Origin: Spirosoma montaniterrae
GTDB lineage: Bacteria; Bacteroidota; Bacteroidia; Cytophagales; Spirosomataceae
DNA length: 64,000 nucleotides
Reading direction: 5' to 3'
Assembly (NCBI RefSeq): GCF_001988955.1
Contig: NZ_CP014263.1
Location: 2,914,001 to 2,978,000 of the forward strand
Under the pieces are notes generated by a model. The model worked only from the letters and a program-made list of their open reading frames with translations, had not been told where the DNA came from and ran no database searches. Shown piece after piece: positions 35,200-42,866 of this stretch. Both the position numbers and the translations under genes were made by a program. Position 1 is the stretch's first letter. Every line of letters starts with the position of its first letter.

Positions 35200-36627
35200 A
35201 TGCCCCACGCGTTGATTTCGCAGCGAAACGTATCTATACTGCTTTCTTTTTTTATTGTTCTGACGGGTCTGACATACTGGCATCGCTACCCAACGGGCGA
35301 TGATGCCTGGTTTGCCGAGCAGTCGTACTGGCTGCAAAAAGAGGGCGTAATCCGATCAGAGTTTTTCAGGGGCATCCTGGGTTGGGAGAACCAGCTCTTG
35401 GTCAGCCATAAACTTTTCCTGCTGTTCGGGGCGGGGCTGATTCGGCTGTTTGGGTATCAATTGCCAACGGTTCAGTTTGTAGGTTTTATCTGCTTTTGCG
35501 TGCTGGTGGCCCAACTGATCTATTACGTCCGGCAACACGAACGCAACAACACCGGCTGGTATGTTCTGGCGGTTTTGGTACTCGTTTTCGCCAACCGGGT
35601 AATGGTGCGTATGAGTTTCGAGAACCGCCCGGAACTAATGCTGGCCGCTTTTGGCTTCGGCTCGTTTCTCTGTCTACAAAGCCGACCAACCACACCCGTC
35701 AAAACCGTATTGGCCGCTATGCTGGCGGGCATGGCAATGCTGGCTCACCTCAACGGGGTTATTTATTTGATTGCTGGCTTTGGGCTGCTCCTTTACCAGC
35801 GGCAGTATAAAAACGGGTTGATTTTTGCCGTAGCAGGTGGGTTAACTGGACTGCTGTATTTTGTTGACGTGATGCAGGCCACCAACGGATTTTCAGTGTG
35901 GTACTACCAATTTCGGAACGACCCCGCCACGCAGGATGCGTTTGGGCTAATGGCGAAGCTGCTGGTCATGCTCACGTATCCGAAGCTGTTTTTCGAATCG
36001 CCCGAACAGGCCGCGCTATCGCTGCTGCTGGTGTTCCTGCTTTGGCACCAACGCCGGTTATTAAGCCGTATCAATCAGCCGCTACGGGTATATGCACTTA
36101 TTTTGCTGGTCTCATTCTGGCTACTAACCAAGAAAGGTTCCGGCACGTACCTGCCGCTGTTCATGCCGTTTATGTTTGCCCTGATTTATGAGCTATACCG
36201 CGTAAACCCATTCAAAAAGACAGCCCTATATGTGGTTTTAGCCGTGTACTTCATTATTGGCATCTACGGGACCGTGGAAATTATCTATAAAAATTTCTCT
36301 CAGCAGTATCTGCCTGTCGCCTACGAACGCCTACGTGCCAAGATTTCGCCGGGCCAAACGGGGCTGGTTCCACTAACCTTTTTTTTCAACGAGTATGAAC
36401 ACTATTCTCATCTGCTCAGCAACGAGAATTACAAACATCACGCCACACCCACAACCAACCCGGCGGCTGACATGGCGACATGGGCGTATGAGCGTGATGT
36501 AGATTTTATTCTGATGGATTACACGTACCGGCGCGAAGACTTCTATCCCGAATTAGGCACAGAACAGTTGCCCCATTACAAGCTTTCTTACGTTGATAAC
36601 AGATTCGCCATCTACAAACGCCAGTAG
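35200..36627 (+). CDS. Polytopic membrane protein, probable GT39/ArnT-like glycosyltransferase
   Basis: 475 residues with about ten hydrophobic helices. The first periplasmic loop has HRYPTGDDAWFAEQSYWLQK, an acidic motif placed as in membrane glycosyltransferases of the GT-C fold (PMT/ArnT). A soluble C-terminal part of about 90 residues follows the last helix (ALYVVLAVYFIIGIYGTVEI). It would transfer a sugar from a lipid carrier on the outer face of the inner membrane. The family assignment rests on topology and the loop motif, so it is moderate. The acceptor is unknown. Confidence 0.6.
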   Translation: MPHALISQRNVSILLSFFIVLTGLTYWHRYPTGDDAWFAEQSYWLQKEGVIRSEFFRGILGWENQLLVSHKLFLLFGAGLIRLFGYQLPTVQFVGFICFCVLVAQLIYYVRQHERNNTGWYVLAVLVLVFANRVMVRMSFENRPELMLAAFGFGSFLCLQSRPTTPVKTVLAAMLAGMAMLAHLNGVIYLIAGFGLLLYQRQYKNGLIFAVAGGLTGLLYFVDVMQATNGFSVWYYQFRNDPATQDAFGLMAKLLVMLTYPKLFFESPEQAALSLLLVFLLWHQRRLLSRINQPLRVYALILLVSFWLLTKKGSGTYLPLFMPFMFALIYELYRVNPFKKTALYVVLAVYFIIGIYGTVEIIYKNFSQQYLPVAYERLRAKISPGQTGLVPLTFFFNEYEHYSHLLSNENYKHHATPTTNPAADMATWAYERDVDFILMDYTYRREDFYPELGTEQLPHYKLSYVDNRFAIYKRQ

Positions 36628-36658
36628 CTGTTTATTGCCCCGTCTACACGCAAAACAC

Positions 36659-37468
36659 TCAGACACTCCAGCGTTTCTTCAGGAAATCTTTCATAAACAC
36701 GTTAATATCCCACTGACTCGCCACGGGCTGATTGGTATAGGGCAGCGTTGGTAAGTAGCCCGGTGCGGGGCCAAATTCGCAGGTAACGGTCAGTGCGGGA
36801 GCATTGGCCCGTTGTAGACGGGTGCGGATGGCATCCCACCACCTGGCGTGCGTTTCGAGGGCGTTGGCCCACTCCGGCGCACGCGGGTCCGATACCTGCG
36901 GAGCTTCGGGTTGCCCCACACGGCAGTGGACGTGGTCGCTGACGGCGATAGCCCGGTTCACGTTCTCGGCCTGATCGGTCAGGTATGATTCGGCCACGTT
37001 GACCCAGTGAGAATAATCGGCGGTCAGGCGCAGATTGGGCAGTTTCAGCAGGTAATACTGAATGGCGGGCGCACTGTAGCTGAAGCGGCCCCGGTGGGTT
37101 TCGTGCAGAATTTTCACGCCCGTTTGCTTTGCCACCTCGTCGGCCACCTGAATCAGTTCGGCGTTTTGCTCGAAGGTGAAATAATCGTGGCCGGTGTGCG
37201 AGTTGATAAACAGCGGCTTGTTTGACGCCACGTCGAGCAGGTCGTCGCGAAATTTCTGTTTGTGTTCGGCGAAGTCAGCCCCGCCACCGAAAGCCATCAG
37301 AATAACTTCCAGGCCATTATCACGCATGGTCTGAACGGCTTCTTTGCGCTTGCCGGGTCCGGCAGCAATTTCCATGCCGTCGTATCCGGCAGTTTTTACA
37401 CGTTTGGCCGCTTCGGCGAAGGGCAGGCTTTCCATGCCCCACATCGGGCAGAAGAATTGGGTTTTCAT
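36659..37468 (-). CDS. Sugar phosphate isomerase/epimerase-like TIM-barrel protein
   Basis: 269 residues from the ATG at 37468; the frame extends to 37531, but the family starts with MKTQFFCPMWGMESLPFAEA. Segments KTAGYDGMEIAAG, FINSHTGHDYFTFEQN, KILHETHRGRFSYSA, LRLTADYSHWVNVAE and VTCEFGPAPGY place acidic and His residues where AP-endonuclease-2/xylose-isomerase-like barrels bind a metal. It likely isomerises or epimerises a sugar in the cytoplasm. The substrate is unknown. Its 3' end is 31 bp from the convergent glycosyltransferase gene and no hairpin is present there. Confidence 0.85.
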   Translation of the reverse strand: MKTQFFCPMWGMESLPFAEAAKRVKTAGYDGMEIAAGPGKRKEAVQTMRDNGLEVILMAFGGGADFAEHKQKFRDDLLDVASNKPLFINSHTGHDYFTFEQNAELIQVADEVAKQTGVKILHETHRGRFSYSAPAIQYYLLKLPNLRLTADYSHWVNVAESYLTDQAENVNRAIAVSDHVHCRVGQPEAPQVSDPRAPEWANALETHARWWDAIRTRLQRANAPALTVTCEFGPAPGYLPTLPYTNQPVASQWDINVFMKDFLKKRWSV

Positions 37469-37554
37469 GCAGAAAAATAAGCAAAAATTTATACGATAAG
37501 CTCTTTTGCACGGAAAGCCGGGCTTTTCCACGTACTTATATCATCTTGAGTTAA

Positions 37555-37669
37555 CTATGGCGTATTGCTGACGCGAGTGAGACGCAAAGGGTTGCGTCTC
37601 TACGCCGGACGGTCAACTGTAGAGACGCAACCCTTTGCGTCTCAGCCATGCGTCAGCAATACGGCATAG
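37555..37669. repeat. Long inverted repeat of the gagacgcaa family in a divergent promoter region
   Basis: Arms 37555-37603 and 37619-37669 (49-51 nt) pair well, with small mismatches near the middle. Inner units gagacgcaaa and tttgcgtctc form further short hairpins. It lies between two genes that point away from each other, so it is not a terminator. A relative lies at 48388-48491. Confidence 0.88.
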
Positions 37670-37702
37670 GCGATTCCATTTGGTATTACTATATTCGTTG
37701 CT

Positions 37703-38068
37703 ATGAACCGCTCTATTCTTCTTCTATTACTTCTGTACTCCGGCCTGACCTCGGCGCAGGTTGTCGTTAACGGCAAAGACATCAACAAGTTGCCTGATGT
37801 TGAGTACATTGAGTTAATACAGGATCAGCGGCCATTTATGCAGCGGCAGGTTTTCGCCGTGATCGATTATGGTCAAACGATTCGGTGGTTAGAATTACGA
37901 CTGCACCGGATTCAGGACGAAAACGGTGGCGACAAACTCTTTGGCAGCGAAATGGATATCTTCAATTTTCTACACCGAAACGGCTGGGTTCACGAAACTA
38001 CCTATGCCCGAGAATCCTGCGTGTATCACATTTTTCGGCGGCAAAAAGCAGTACCCGCCGAACGATAA
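37703..38068 (+). CDS. Small exported protein of unknown function
   Basis: 121 residues with a clear signal peptide (MNRSILLLLLLYSGLTSAQ). The mature part is about 100 residues, mixed alpha/beta, with INKLPDVEYIELIQDQRPF near its start and one Cys near the end. I do not recognise the family. The gene stands alone between a divergent isomerase and fbaA. Confidence 0.7.
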   Translation: MNRSILLLLLLYSGLTSAQVVVNGKDINKLPDVEYIELIQDQRPFMQRQVFAVIDYGQTIRWLELRLHRIQDENGGDKLFGSEMDIFNFLHRNGWVHETTYARESCVYHIFRRQKAVPAER

Positions 38069-38172
38069 TATGGTCCTTCTGTCGTTAGGTTAGGTCCGAA
38101 CCGTGCAGCTATCTGCTGTTCTATTGAAAATTCGTACTTTGCGCCATCATTCGCTCCGCACTTCGTCTGAAC

Positions 38173-38180
38173 TATCTTTG
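38173..38180 (+). promoter_or_regulatory. Candidate -7 box (TATCTTTG) of fbaA
   Basis: TATCTTTG fits TAnnTTTG and lies 41 bp before the ATG at 38222. No TTG is found at the ideal distance upstream. Confidence 0.45.
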
Positions 38181-38221
38181 ACTTAATTTTTTCTGTTCAT
38201 AGTTCAAAAATCAGTATTTGT

Positions 38222-39301
38222 ATGTCTGAAGTAGCCACCCGCTTTGCGCCCGGTGTTGTGACCGGCGAAGGCGTTTCTGAGATTTTCCGGCACGCCAACG
38301 AAAACGATTATGCCCTGCCCGCCGTGAACGTGGTCGGCACCAACTCGGTAAACGCAGTTCTCGAAACAGCCAAAGCCGTCAACTCGCCCGTTATTATTCA
38401 ATTCTCGAACGGGGGCGGTATTTTTTACGCCGGTAAATCGCTCTCGAACGAAGGCCAGAAAGCGGCCATTGCCGGGTCGGTGTCGGGTGCGCTGCACATT
38501 CACAATATCGCCGAATTATATGGCGTACCCGTGATTTTGCATACCGACCACTGCGCCAAAAAACTATTACCCTGGATCGACGGTCTGCTGACGGCCTCCG
38601 AACGGCATTTCGACCAAACAGGCAAGCCGCTTTTTTCGTCGCACATGCTCGACCTGTCGGAAGAACCTATCGAAGAAAACATCGAAATTTCGTGCCAGTA
38701 TTTCGAGCGCATGGCGAAAATGGGCATGACGCTTGAGATCGAACTCGGCGTAACGGGTGGCGAAGAAGACGGCGTTGACAATTCCGACGTTGACGACTCC
38801 AAACTGTACACGCAGCCGTCGGAAGTGGCGTATGCCTACGAACACCTGAACAAAATTTCGCCCAATTTCACCATTGCGGCTGCATTCGGCAACGTACACG
38901 GCGTGTATAAACCCGGCAACGTGAAGCTGTCGCCCATTATCCTGAAAAACTCGCAGGATTATATTCAGGAGAAATTTGGTACGAGTCCGCTGCCGGTGAA
39001 TTTCGTCTTCCACGGCGGTTCGGGATCGAGCCGCGAAGAAATCCGCGAAGCCATTCAGTACGGTGCGATCAAAATGAACATCGATACCGACATGCAATGG
39101 TCTACCTGGGAAGGCGTGCTGAACTACTACAAAGCGAAAGAAGGCTATCTGCAGAGTCAGCTTGGCAACCCGGAAGGGTCCGACTCGCCGAACAAAAAAT
39201 ACTACGACCCGCGTGTGTGGCTCCGCAAAGGCGAAGAAAGCATGATAGCGCGGCTGAAACTGGCATTCGAGGATTTGAACTGCATCAACCGGCTGGCATA
39301 A
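38222..39301 (+). CDS. fbaA: Class II fructose-bisphosphate aldolase
   Basis: 359 residues, the length of the E. coli FbaA (class IIA) type. Zinc-binding and active-site segments are clear: VILHTDHCAKKLLPWIDGLL, ELGVTGGEEDGVDN, AAAFGNVHGVYKPGNV and NFVFHGGSGSS. INMDTDMQW-type residues are present as MNIDTDMQWSTWEGV. It splits fructose 1,6-bisphosphate in glycolysis and makes it in gluconeogenesis. It is monocistronic, ending in a strong G/C hairpin toward a convergent gene. Confidence 0.96.
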   Translation: MSEVATRFAPGVVTGEGVSEIFRHANENDYALPAVNVVGTNSVNAVLETAKAVNSPVIIQFSNGGGIFYAGKSLSNEGQKAAIAGSVSGALHIHNIAELYGVPVILHTDHCAKKLLPWIDGLLTASERHFDQTGKPLFSSHMLDLSEEPIEENIEISCQYFERMAKMGMTLEIELGVTGGEEDGVDNSDVDDSKLYTQPSEVAYAYEHLNKISPNFTIAAAFGNVHGVYKPGNVKLSPIILKNSQDYIQEKFGTSPLPVNFVFHGGSGSSREEIREAIQYGAIKMNIDTDMQWSTWEGVLNYYKAKEGYLQSQLGNPEGSDSPNKKYYDPRVWLRKGEESMIARLKLAFEDLNCINRLA

Positions 39302-39315
39302 GGCAATGATTGGCG

Positions 39316-39413
39316 TTCACCCCACCCCAACCCCTCCCCGTTAGGGAGGGGCTAAGCATAGATGCTTCCAGCGGAAGCCCCTCCCTAACGGGGAGGGGTT
39401 GGGGTGGGGTGAA
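39316..39413. repeat. Perfect 38-bp inverted repeat, G/C-rich family copy 2
   Basis: Arms 39316-39353 and 39376-39413 are exact complements. Each arm contains the palindromic core cccctcccgttagg-like text seen at 16107-16198. The 22-nt loop contains its own hairpin (aagcat/atgctt). It fills the gap between fbaA and the convergent gene, ending 12 bp from that gene's stop. Confidence 0.92.
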
Positions 39414-39424
39414 TACGTGGACTA

Positions 39425-40009
39425 TCAATACGTCCGCAACACACGCAGGCGATGATTTTTACCAATCCGGATACGCGGATTACTGAGTTTGTGAAAAATC
39501 AGCCCGCTAAGAGCCAAACCGCCTGCAATAGGCAACGTTCTCTTATCAAATATACCCTGATTGACCACGTCGGCCAATAAATAAAGCCCCCCGGCAATGG
39601 GAAAAAGCGTACCCGCAGCCGTGACAAACGGAATTCGGCGGTTGATATACACCTTCTGCACTTCAGAAATTTGGAACACAACGGGCTCATCGCGGTTCAT
39701 GACTTCATTTGCCATCAGCACCACAAACGTGCTGTCGGTCACTTCGTATAGTTCCTCCCGAAAGCGTTGCCCCCGCGCCCGGAACTGAATTTCATCTCCC
39801 TGAAAAAAACGATAACGCCGAAAGCCCCCCAGTCGGTAGTTGACGTCGAGAGCTAAATATTTCGACGGGTGTAATAAAGCGGCATAAGCTCCGCCTTTCC
39901 GTTGCAATAGTTGCTCAGTCGTAAGCGTGTCGCGGGGCTGGGCGGAACAGTAAACAGATAGCAGTGTACATTGAGCAATGAACAGCAGTTGGATAAGTCG
40001 GGTAGGCAT
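39425..40009 (-). CDS. Exported/membrane protein of unknown function
   Basis: 194 residues with a signal peptide ending near YCSAQ. A beta-rich middle (YRFFQGDEIQFRARGQRFRE, VTDSTFVVL, ISEVQKVYINRRIPF) is followed by two hydrophobic hairpins (VTAAGTLFPIAGGLYLLADV and LPIAGGLALSGLIFH). The pattern of a small regulatory-type beta domain plus two helices is frequent in uncharacterised Bacteroidota proteins. No function is proposed. Confidence 0.7.
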   Translation of the reverse strand: MPTRLIQLLFIAQCTLLSVYCSAQPRDTLTTEQLLQRKGGAYAALLHPSKYLALDVNYRLGGFRRYRFFQGDEIQFRARGQRFREELYEVTDSTFVVLMANEVMNRDEPVVFQISEVQKVYINRRIPFVTAAGTLFPIAGGLYLLADVVNQGIFDKRTLPIAGGLALSGLIFHKLSNPRIRIGKNHRLRVLRTY

Positions 40010-40082
40010 GGCGTTTACGGTAAAATTTTGCGAATAACGCTATTCAATCAATCACCATCTCGATTTTGCGAAATTTTAATCA

Positions 40083-40110
40083 CAAAAAAACCAGCCTGCT
40101 ACAGACTGGT
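40083..40110 (-). terminator. Terminator of the small lipoprotein gene
   Basis: On the minus strand a short stem (accag with ctggt, 40090-40094 and 40106-40110) is followed by seven T residues. It lies 29 bp past the stop at 40139. Confidence 0.45.
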
Positions 40111-40138
40111 CAATGAATGCTTTCGGTCAATTTTCAGC

Positions 40139-40381
40139 TTAATCGCGCTTATCCTTGATTGAATCGCGGACAGCTTCGCGGTAATCTTTACGAGCCGAGT
40201 CGAGTTCAGCCTGTTCTTCACGAACGTCTGACGTATCGCCCTCGCGTTGAGCATCAATTACGTCTTCTTTTTCGTCCTGTACCTCTTCGGCTTTGTTTTC
40301 CTTTTTTGAGTCGCAGCTCATCTGCGTGGCAGAACTGATTACCGCAAAGGCGAGGATGCCTGCTAATTGCTTGATTTTCAT
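40139..40381 (-). CDS. Small charged lipoprotein
   Basis: 80 residues from the ATG at 40381 (MKIKQLAGILAFAVISSATQ); the frame continues to 40450 without a better start. A lipoprotein-like signal ends at MSC. The mature part is almost entirely charged and probably helical (EEVQDEKEDVIDAQREGD, DSARKDYREAVRDSIKDK). I do not recognise it. Similar small lipoproteins are common in envelopes of this phylum. Confidence 0.65.
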   Translation of the reverse strand: MKIKQLAGILAFAVISSATQMSCDSKKENKAEEVQDEKEDVIDAQREGDTSDVREEQAELDSARKDYREAVRDSIKDKRD

Positions 40382-40513
40382 GATCAATAACGTTGTGATT
40401 ACAATAAAAACAGAGCCGTTTACCAGCCCCTCCGTACTAAAACCAGCCAACTATCTTTTTGTTCATTACCTGAGTCAGCGGCCTGACTGTGGGTTTTCCG
40501 TACTTTTGCGCCC

Positions 40514-41584
40514 ATGATTAGTGCATCTCAACTTCGTACTTATACCGAACAGATTTTCAACGCCATTGGCTGCTCCGATGCCGACGCCCGCTTAGCCGCC
40601 GACGTGCTGGTGTCTGCCGACCTGCGGGGCGTCGATTCGCATGGAGTGGCCCGGCTACCGGGCTATGTCCGGCTCTACGACCACGGGCGCGTAAATCCAC
40701 AGCCGCACATTCGCATCGTTCACGAAACACCCTCTACTGCCGTGGTCGATGGCGACCGGGGATTAGGGTTGGTGGTGGGGCCGTGGGCCATGAACGTAGC
40801 GATTGAAAAGGCCCGCACTGCCGGAACCGGCTGGGTAGCCGTGCGTAACTCCAATCACTTCGGCATTGCCGGATACCATGCTCTGCTGGCTACCCAACAC
40901 GACATGATTGGTCAGGCTATGACCCATGCGGCCCCACTGGTGGCACCAACGTTTTCGCTCGAAAAGATGCTTGGCACCAATCCTATTGCCGTAGCCATTC
41001 CGGCAGCTACCGAACCCACGTTTCTGGCCGATTTTGCCAGTACCGCTGTGGCCTATGGTAAACTCGAAATTCTGCAACGCAAAGGGCAGGACATTCCGGT
41101 CGGCTGGGCACAGGACGCCGACGGTCGGCCTACTACCGACGCTAACGCCATCCGCAACGGCGGAGCTTTGCTGCCGCTCGGTACTGACCGCGAACATGGC
41201 TCGCACAAAGGTTATGGGCTGGGCGCAGTGGTCGATATTTTTTCGGGCGTGCTGTCGGGCGCAAATTATGGGCCGTGGGTGCCACCCTTTGCCACGGCGG
41301 GCTTCATGGCCGCCAACGAGGGTGTTGGAGCCGGAACAGGCCATTTTTTCGGAGCTATGCGCATCGATGCTTTCCGGCCTGCCGACGAGTTTAAAGCGCA
41401 CATGGATATGTGGATTCAGCGGTTTCGGCAGGCAAAAGCCGTTGACGGTCAGCGCGTACTGATTCCTGGCGATCCCGAACGGCTGATAGAAGCCGACCGG
41501 CTCGCCAACGGTATTCCGCTGCTGGAGCCGGTCGTGCAGAGTTTGCAGGAGTTGGGCGAACGGTTCGGGGTATCGATTATGTGA
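40514..41584 (+). CDS. Ldh-family (malate/L-lactate type) NAD(P)-dependent oxidoreductase
   Basis: 356 residues. The family opening is present: ADARLAADVLVSADLRGVDS followed by HGVARLPGY. NSNHFGIAGYHALLA carries the conserved Asn-His-Phe near the nicotinamide, and GTNPIAVAIP and HKGYGLGAVVDIFSGVLSGA also fit. The family covers malate, lactate, ureidoglycolate and diketogulonate dehydrogenases, and the exact substrate cannot be told. No neighbour indicates a pathway. A TACTTTTG box only 6 bp before the ATG is discussed under rejected items. Confidence 0.92.
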   Translation: MISASQLRTYTEQIFNAIGCSDADARLAADVLVSADLRGVDSHGVARLPGYVRLYDHGRVNPQPHIRIVHETPSTAVVDGDRGLGLVVGPWAMNVAIEKARTAGTGWVAVRNSNHFGIAGYHALLATQHDMIGQAMTHAAPLVAPTFSLEKMLGTNPIAVAIPAATEPTFLADFASTAVAYGKLEILQRKGQDIPVGWAQDADGRPTTDANAIRNGGALLPLGTDREHGSHKGYGLGAVVDIFSGVLSGANYGPWVPPFATAGFMAANEGVGAGTGHFFGAMRIDAFRPADEFKAHMDMWIQRFRQAKAVDGQRVLIPGDPERLIEADRLANGIPLLEPVVQSLQELGERFGVSIM

Positions 41585-41638
41585 TGCATTTCAACCCTTT
41601 CACTGCTGATTGGGTCATGTCGTAAAATGACTCATTGG

Positions 41639-42055
41639 ATGAAAAAACTATTCGGCTTATGCGTCGGGGCCGCGCTGCTGACTGGATGCCAGACCAAAAA
41701 TCCAGTTGCCCCTTCAGGAATAGTAGGCGGCTGTGCTGTTTGCGGCACGTGGACCTACGATAGCTTCGAGCAACGTACTCCCAATCAGTACGTGACCATC
41801 TATCGGCGGACCAACGAGTTCACCAATGCGGCTGGTTTGCGGTTTTTGAATACGGGACAGTTCTTGGAGCGGGCTAATGCCGGCTGGTGCGGCACCCCAC
41901 CCATCGCCTATGCTGATTATCCCGACCAATGGAGAACCGAAGGTGACTCGCTGGCTATCGACGGTCAATTCTGGGGCGGTTCTCAACGCTCGAAGATTGC
42001 TGTTCTCTCAGTTGACGACACCCGCCTGATTATCCAGCGGGTATACAAACGATAG
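41639..42055 (+). CDS. Lipoprotein of unknown function
   Basis: 138 residues from the ATG at 41639 (MKKLFGLCVGAALLTGC); a start four codons upstream is also possible. LLTGC is a good lipobox. The mature part has an early CAVCGTWTYDSFEQR segment and a late IAVLSVDDTRLIIQRVY, as in small lipocalin-like lipoproteins of Bacteroidota. The family is not certain. It converges on the next gene across a perfect hairpin. Confidence 0.7.
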   Translation: MKKLFGLCVGAALLTGCQTKNPVAPSGIVGGCAVCGTWTYDSFEQRTPNQYVTIYRRTNEFTNAAGLRFLNTGQFLERANAGWCGTPPIAYADYPDQWRTEGDSLAIDGQFWGGSQRSKIAVLSVDDTRLIIQRVYKR

Positions 42056-42059
42056 AAAG

Positions 42060-42094
42060 CAACTGAGGAGAGAAAGATTTTCTCTCCTCAGTTG
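42060..42094. terminator. Perfect 16-bp hairpin between convergent genes
   Basis: Arms 42060-42075 and 42079-42094 are exact complements with a 3-nt loop. It spans the whole gap between the stops at 42055 and 42095. It is a likely bidirectional terminator. Confidence 0.75.
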
Positions 42095-42670
42095 TTACTT
42101 CTTCCCAAAGTATACCTGAAAGCCCAGGTTGAAGTTTATCGACTCGGGTATGGCAGGCGTCAGCGAGTTGAGACCACCGCCTAAAAGGGAGTTGACGGCT
42201 ACGGTTTCGCCCCCGGTGTAGGTCAGGCCCAGATCGAAACTAACCGACTGATTGATGAAAAACGCCAGCCCTCCCGAAACACTGTAAATGCCATTCGTCG
42301 ATGGATCTGCGTTGCCCGTACCACGACCTGAAAGTGAGGTGTTGATAACCCCCACTGACGCTCCCAGAAACGGTTTTACGTTCGATGGACCGATGTAATA
42401 GCGAGCAAACGGCGTAATGCCAATCTGCGTAACACGCGTTCCGCTGGCTCCGACCGAAAAAAACGGTACACCAACGCCTACAGCCAGATTATTGCCCACA
42501 AACCAGCCTATTGCCGGTTGCAGCCCGATGATAGAACCACCCCCACCCGACGTTGGGAATGTGAGATTTCCGACTTGAGCACCAACCAGTTTACTGCCTT
42601 TTTCCGTTTGTGCCGAAACCGTTGTAACTGCGCCCACACACAGGGCGATAACCAGGAGATAAGCCTTCAT
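42095..42670 (-). CDS. Outer-membrane beta-barrel protein
   Basis: 191 residues from MKAYLLVIALCVGAV at 42670; an ATG three codons upstream is equally possible. The signal peptide ends near VSAQ. The mature part alternates hydrophobic and polar residues in strands such as IGLQPAIGWFVGNNLAVGVG, IGITPFARYYI, VKPFLGASVGV and ends with INFNLGFQVYFGK, the aromatic-rich last strand of small 8-stranded barrels. No ligand is known. Confidence 0.8.
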   Translation of the reverse strand: MKAYLLVIALCVGAVTTVSAQTEKGSKLVGAQVGNLTFPTSGGGGSIIGLQPAIGWFVGNNLAVGVGVPFFSVGASGTRVTQIGITPFARYYIGPSNVKPFLGASVGVINTSLSGRGTGNADPSTNGIYSVSGGLAFFINQSVSFDLGLTYTGGETVAVNSLLGGGLNSLTPAIPESINFNLGFQVYFGKK

Positions 42671-42813
42671 AGCAAACAATGATTATTTGTTCATTCTTCG
42701 CAAGAATACAGCAAAAACAAAATAAATGCTGATTATAGTGACATTAAATTTATTGAGTGACAAATTGCGCTGAAGACCACGACACATAAACCGCACCTGC
42801 CACAACTGATTAT

Positions 42814-42846
42814 TTTGCCAGTCACCTAATTTACCATATATTGTTG
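42814..42846 (+). promoter_or_regulatory. Candidate promoter (TTTG, 21 nt, TATTGTTG)
   Basis: TTTG at 42814-42817 and TATTGTTG at 42839-42846, one mismatch from TAnnTTTG, with a 21-nt spacer. The ATG of the ATP-grasp gene follows after 20 bp. Confidence 0.45.
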
Positions 42847-42866
42847 GCTTAATAGAAAATAGTACC

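Noticed and set aside
40501..40514. TACTTTTG box only 6 bp before the Ldh-family start, suggesting a leaderless mRNA
   Set aside because: No TTG partner at the right distance. Another weaker box lies upstream near 40452. One motif is not enough to claim leaderless translation.
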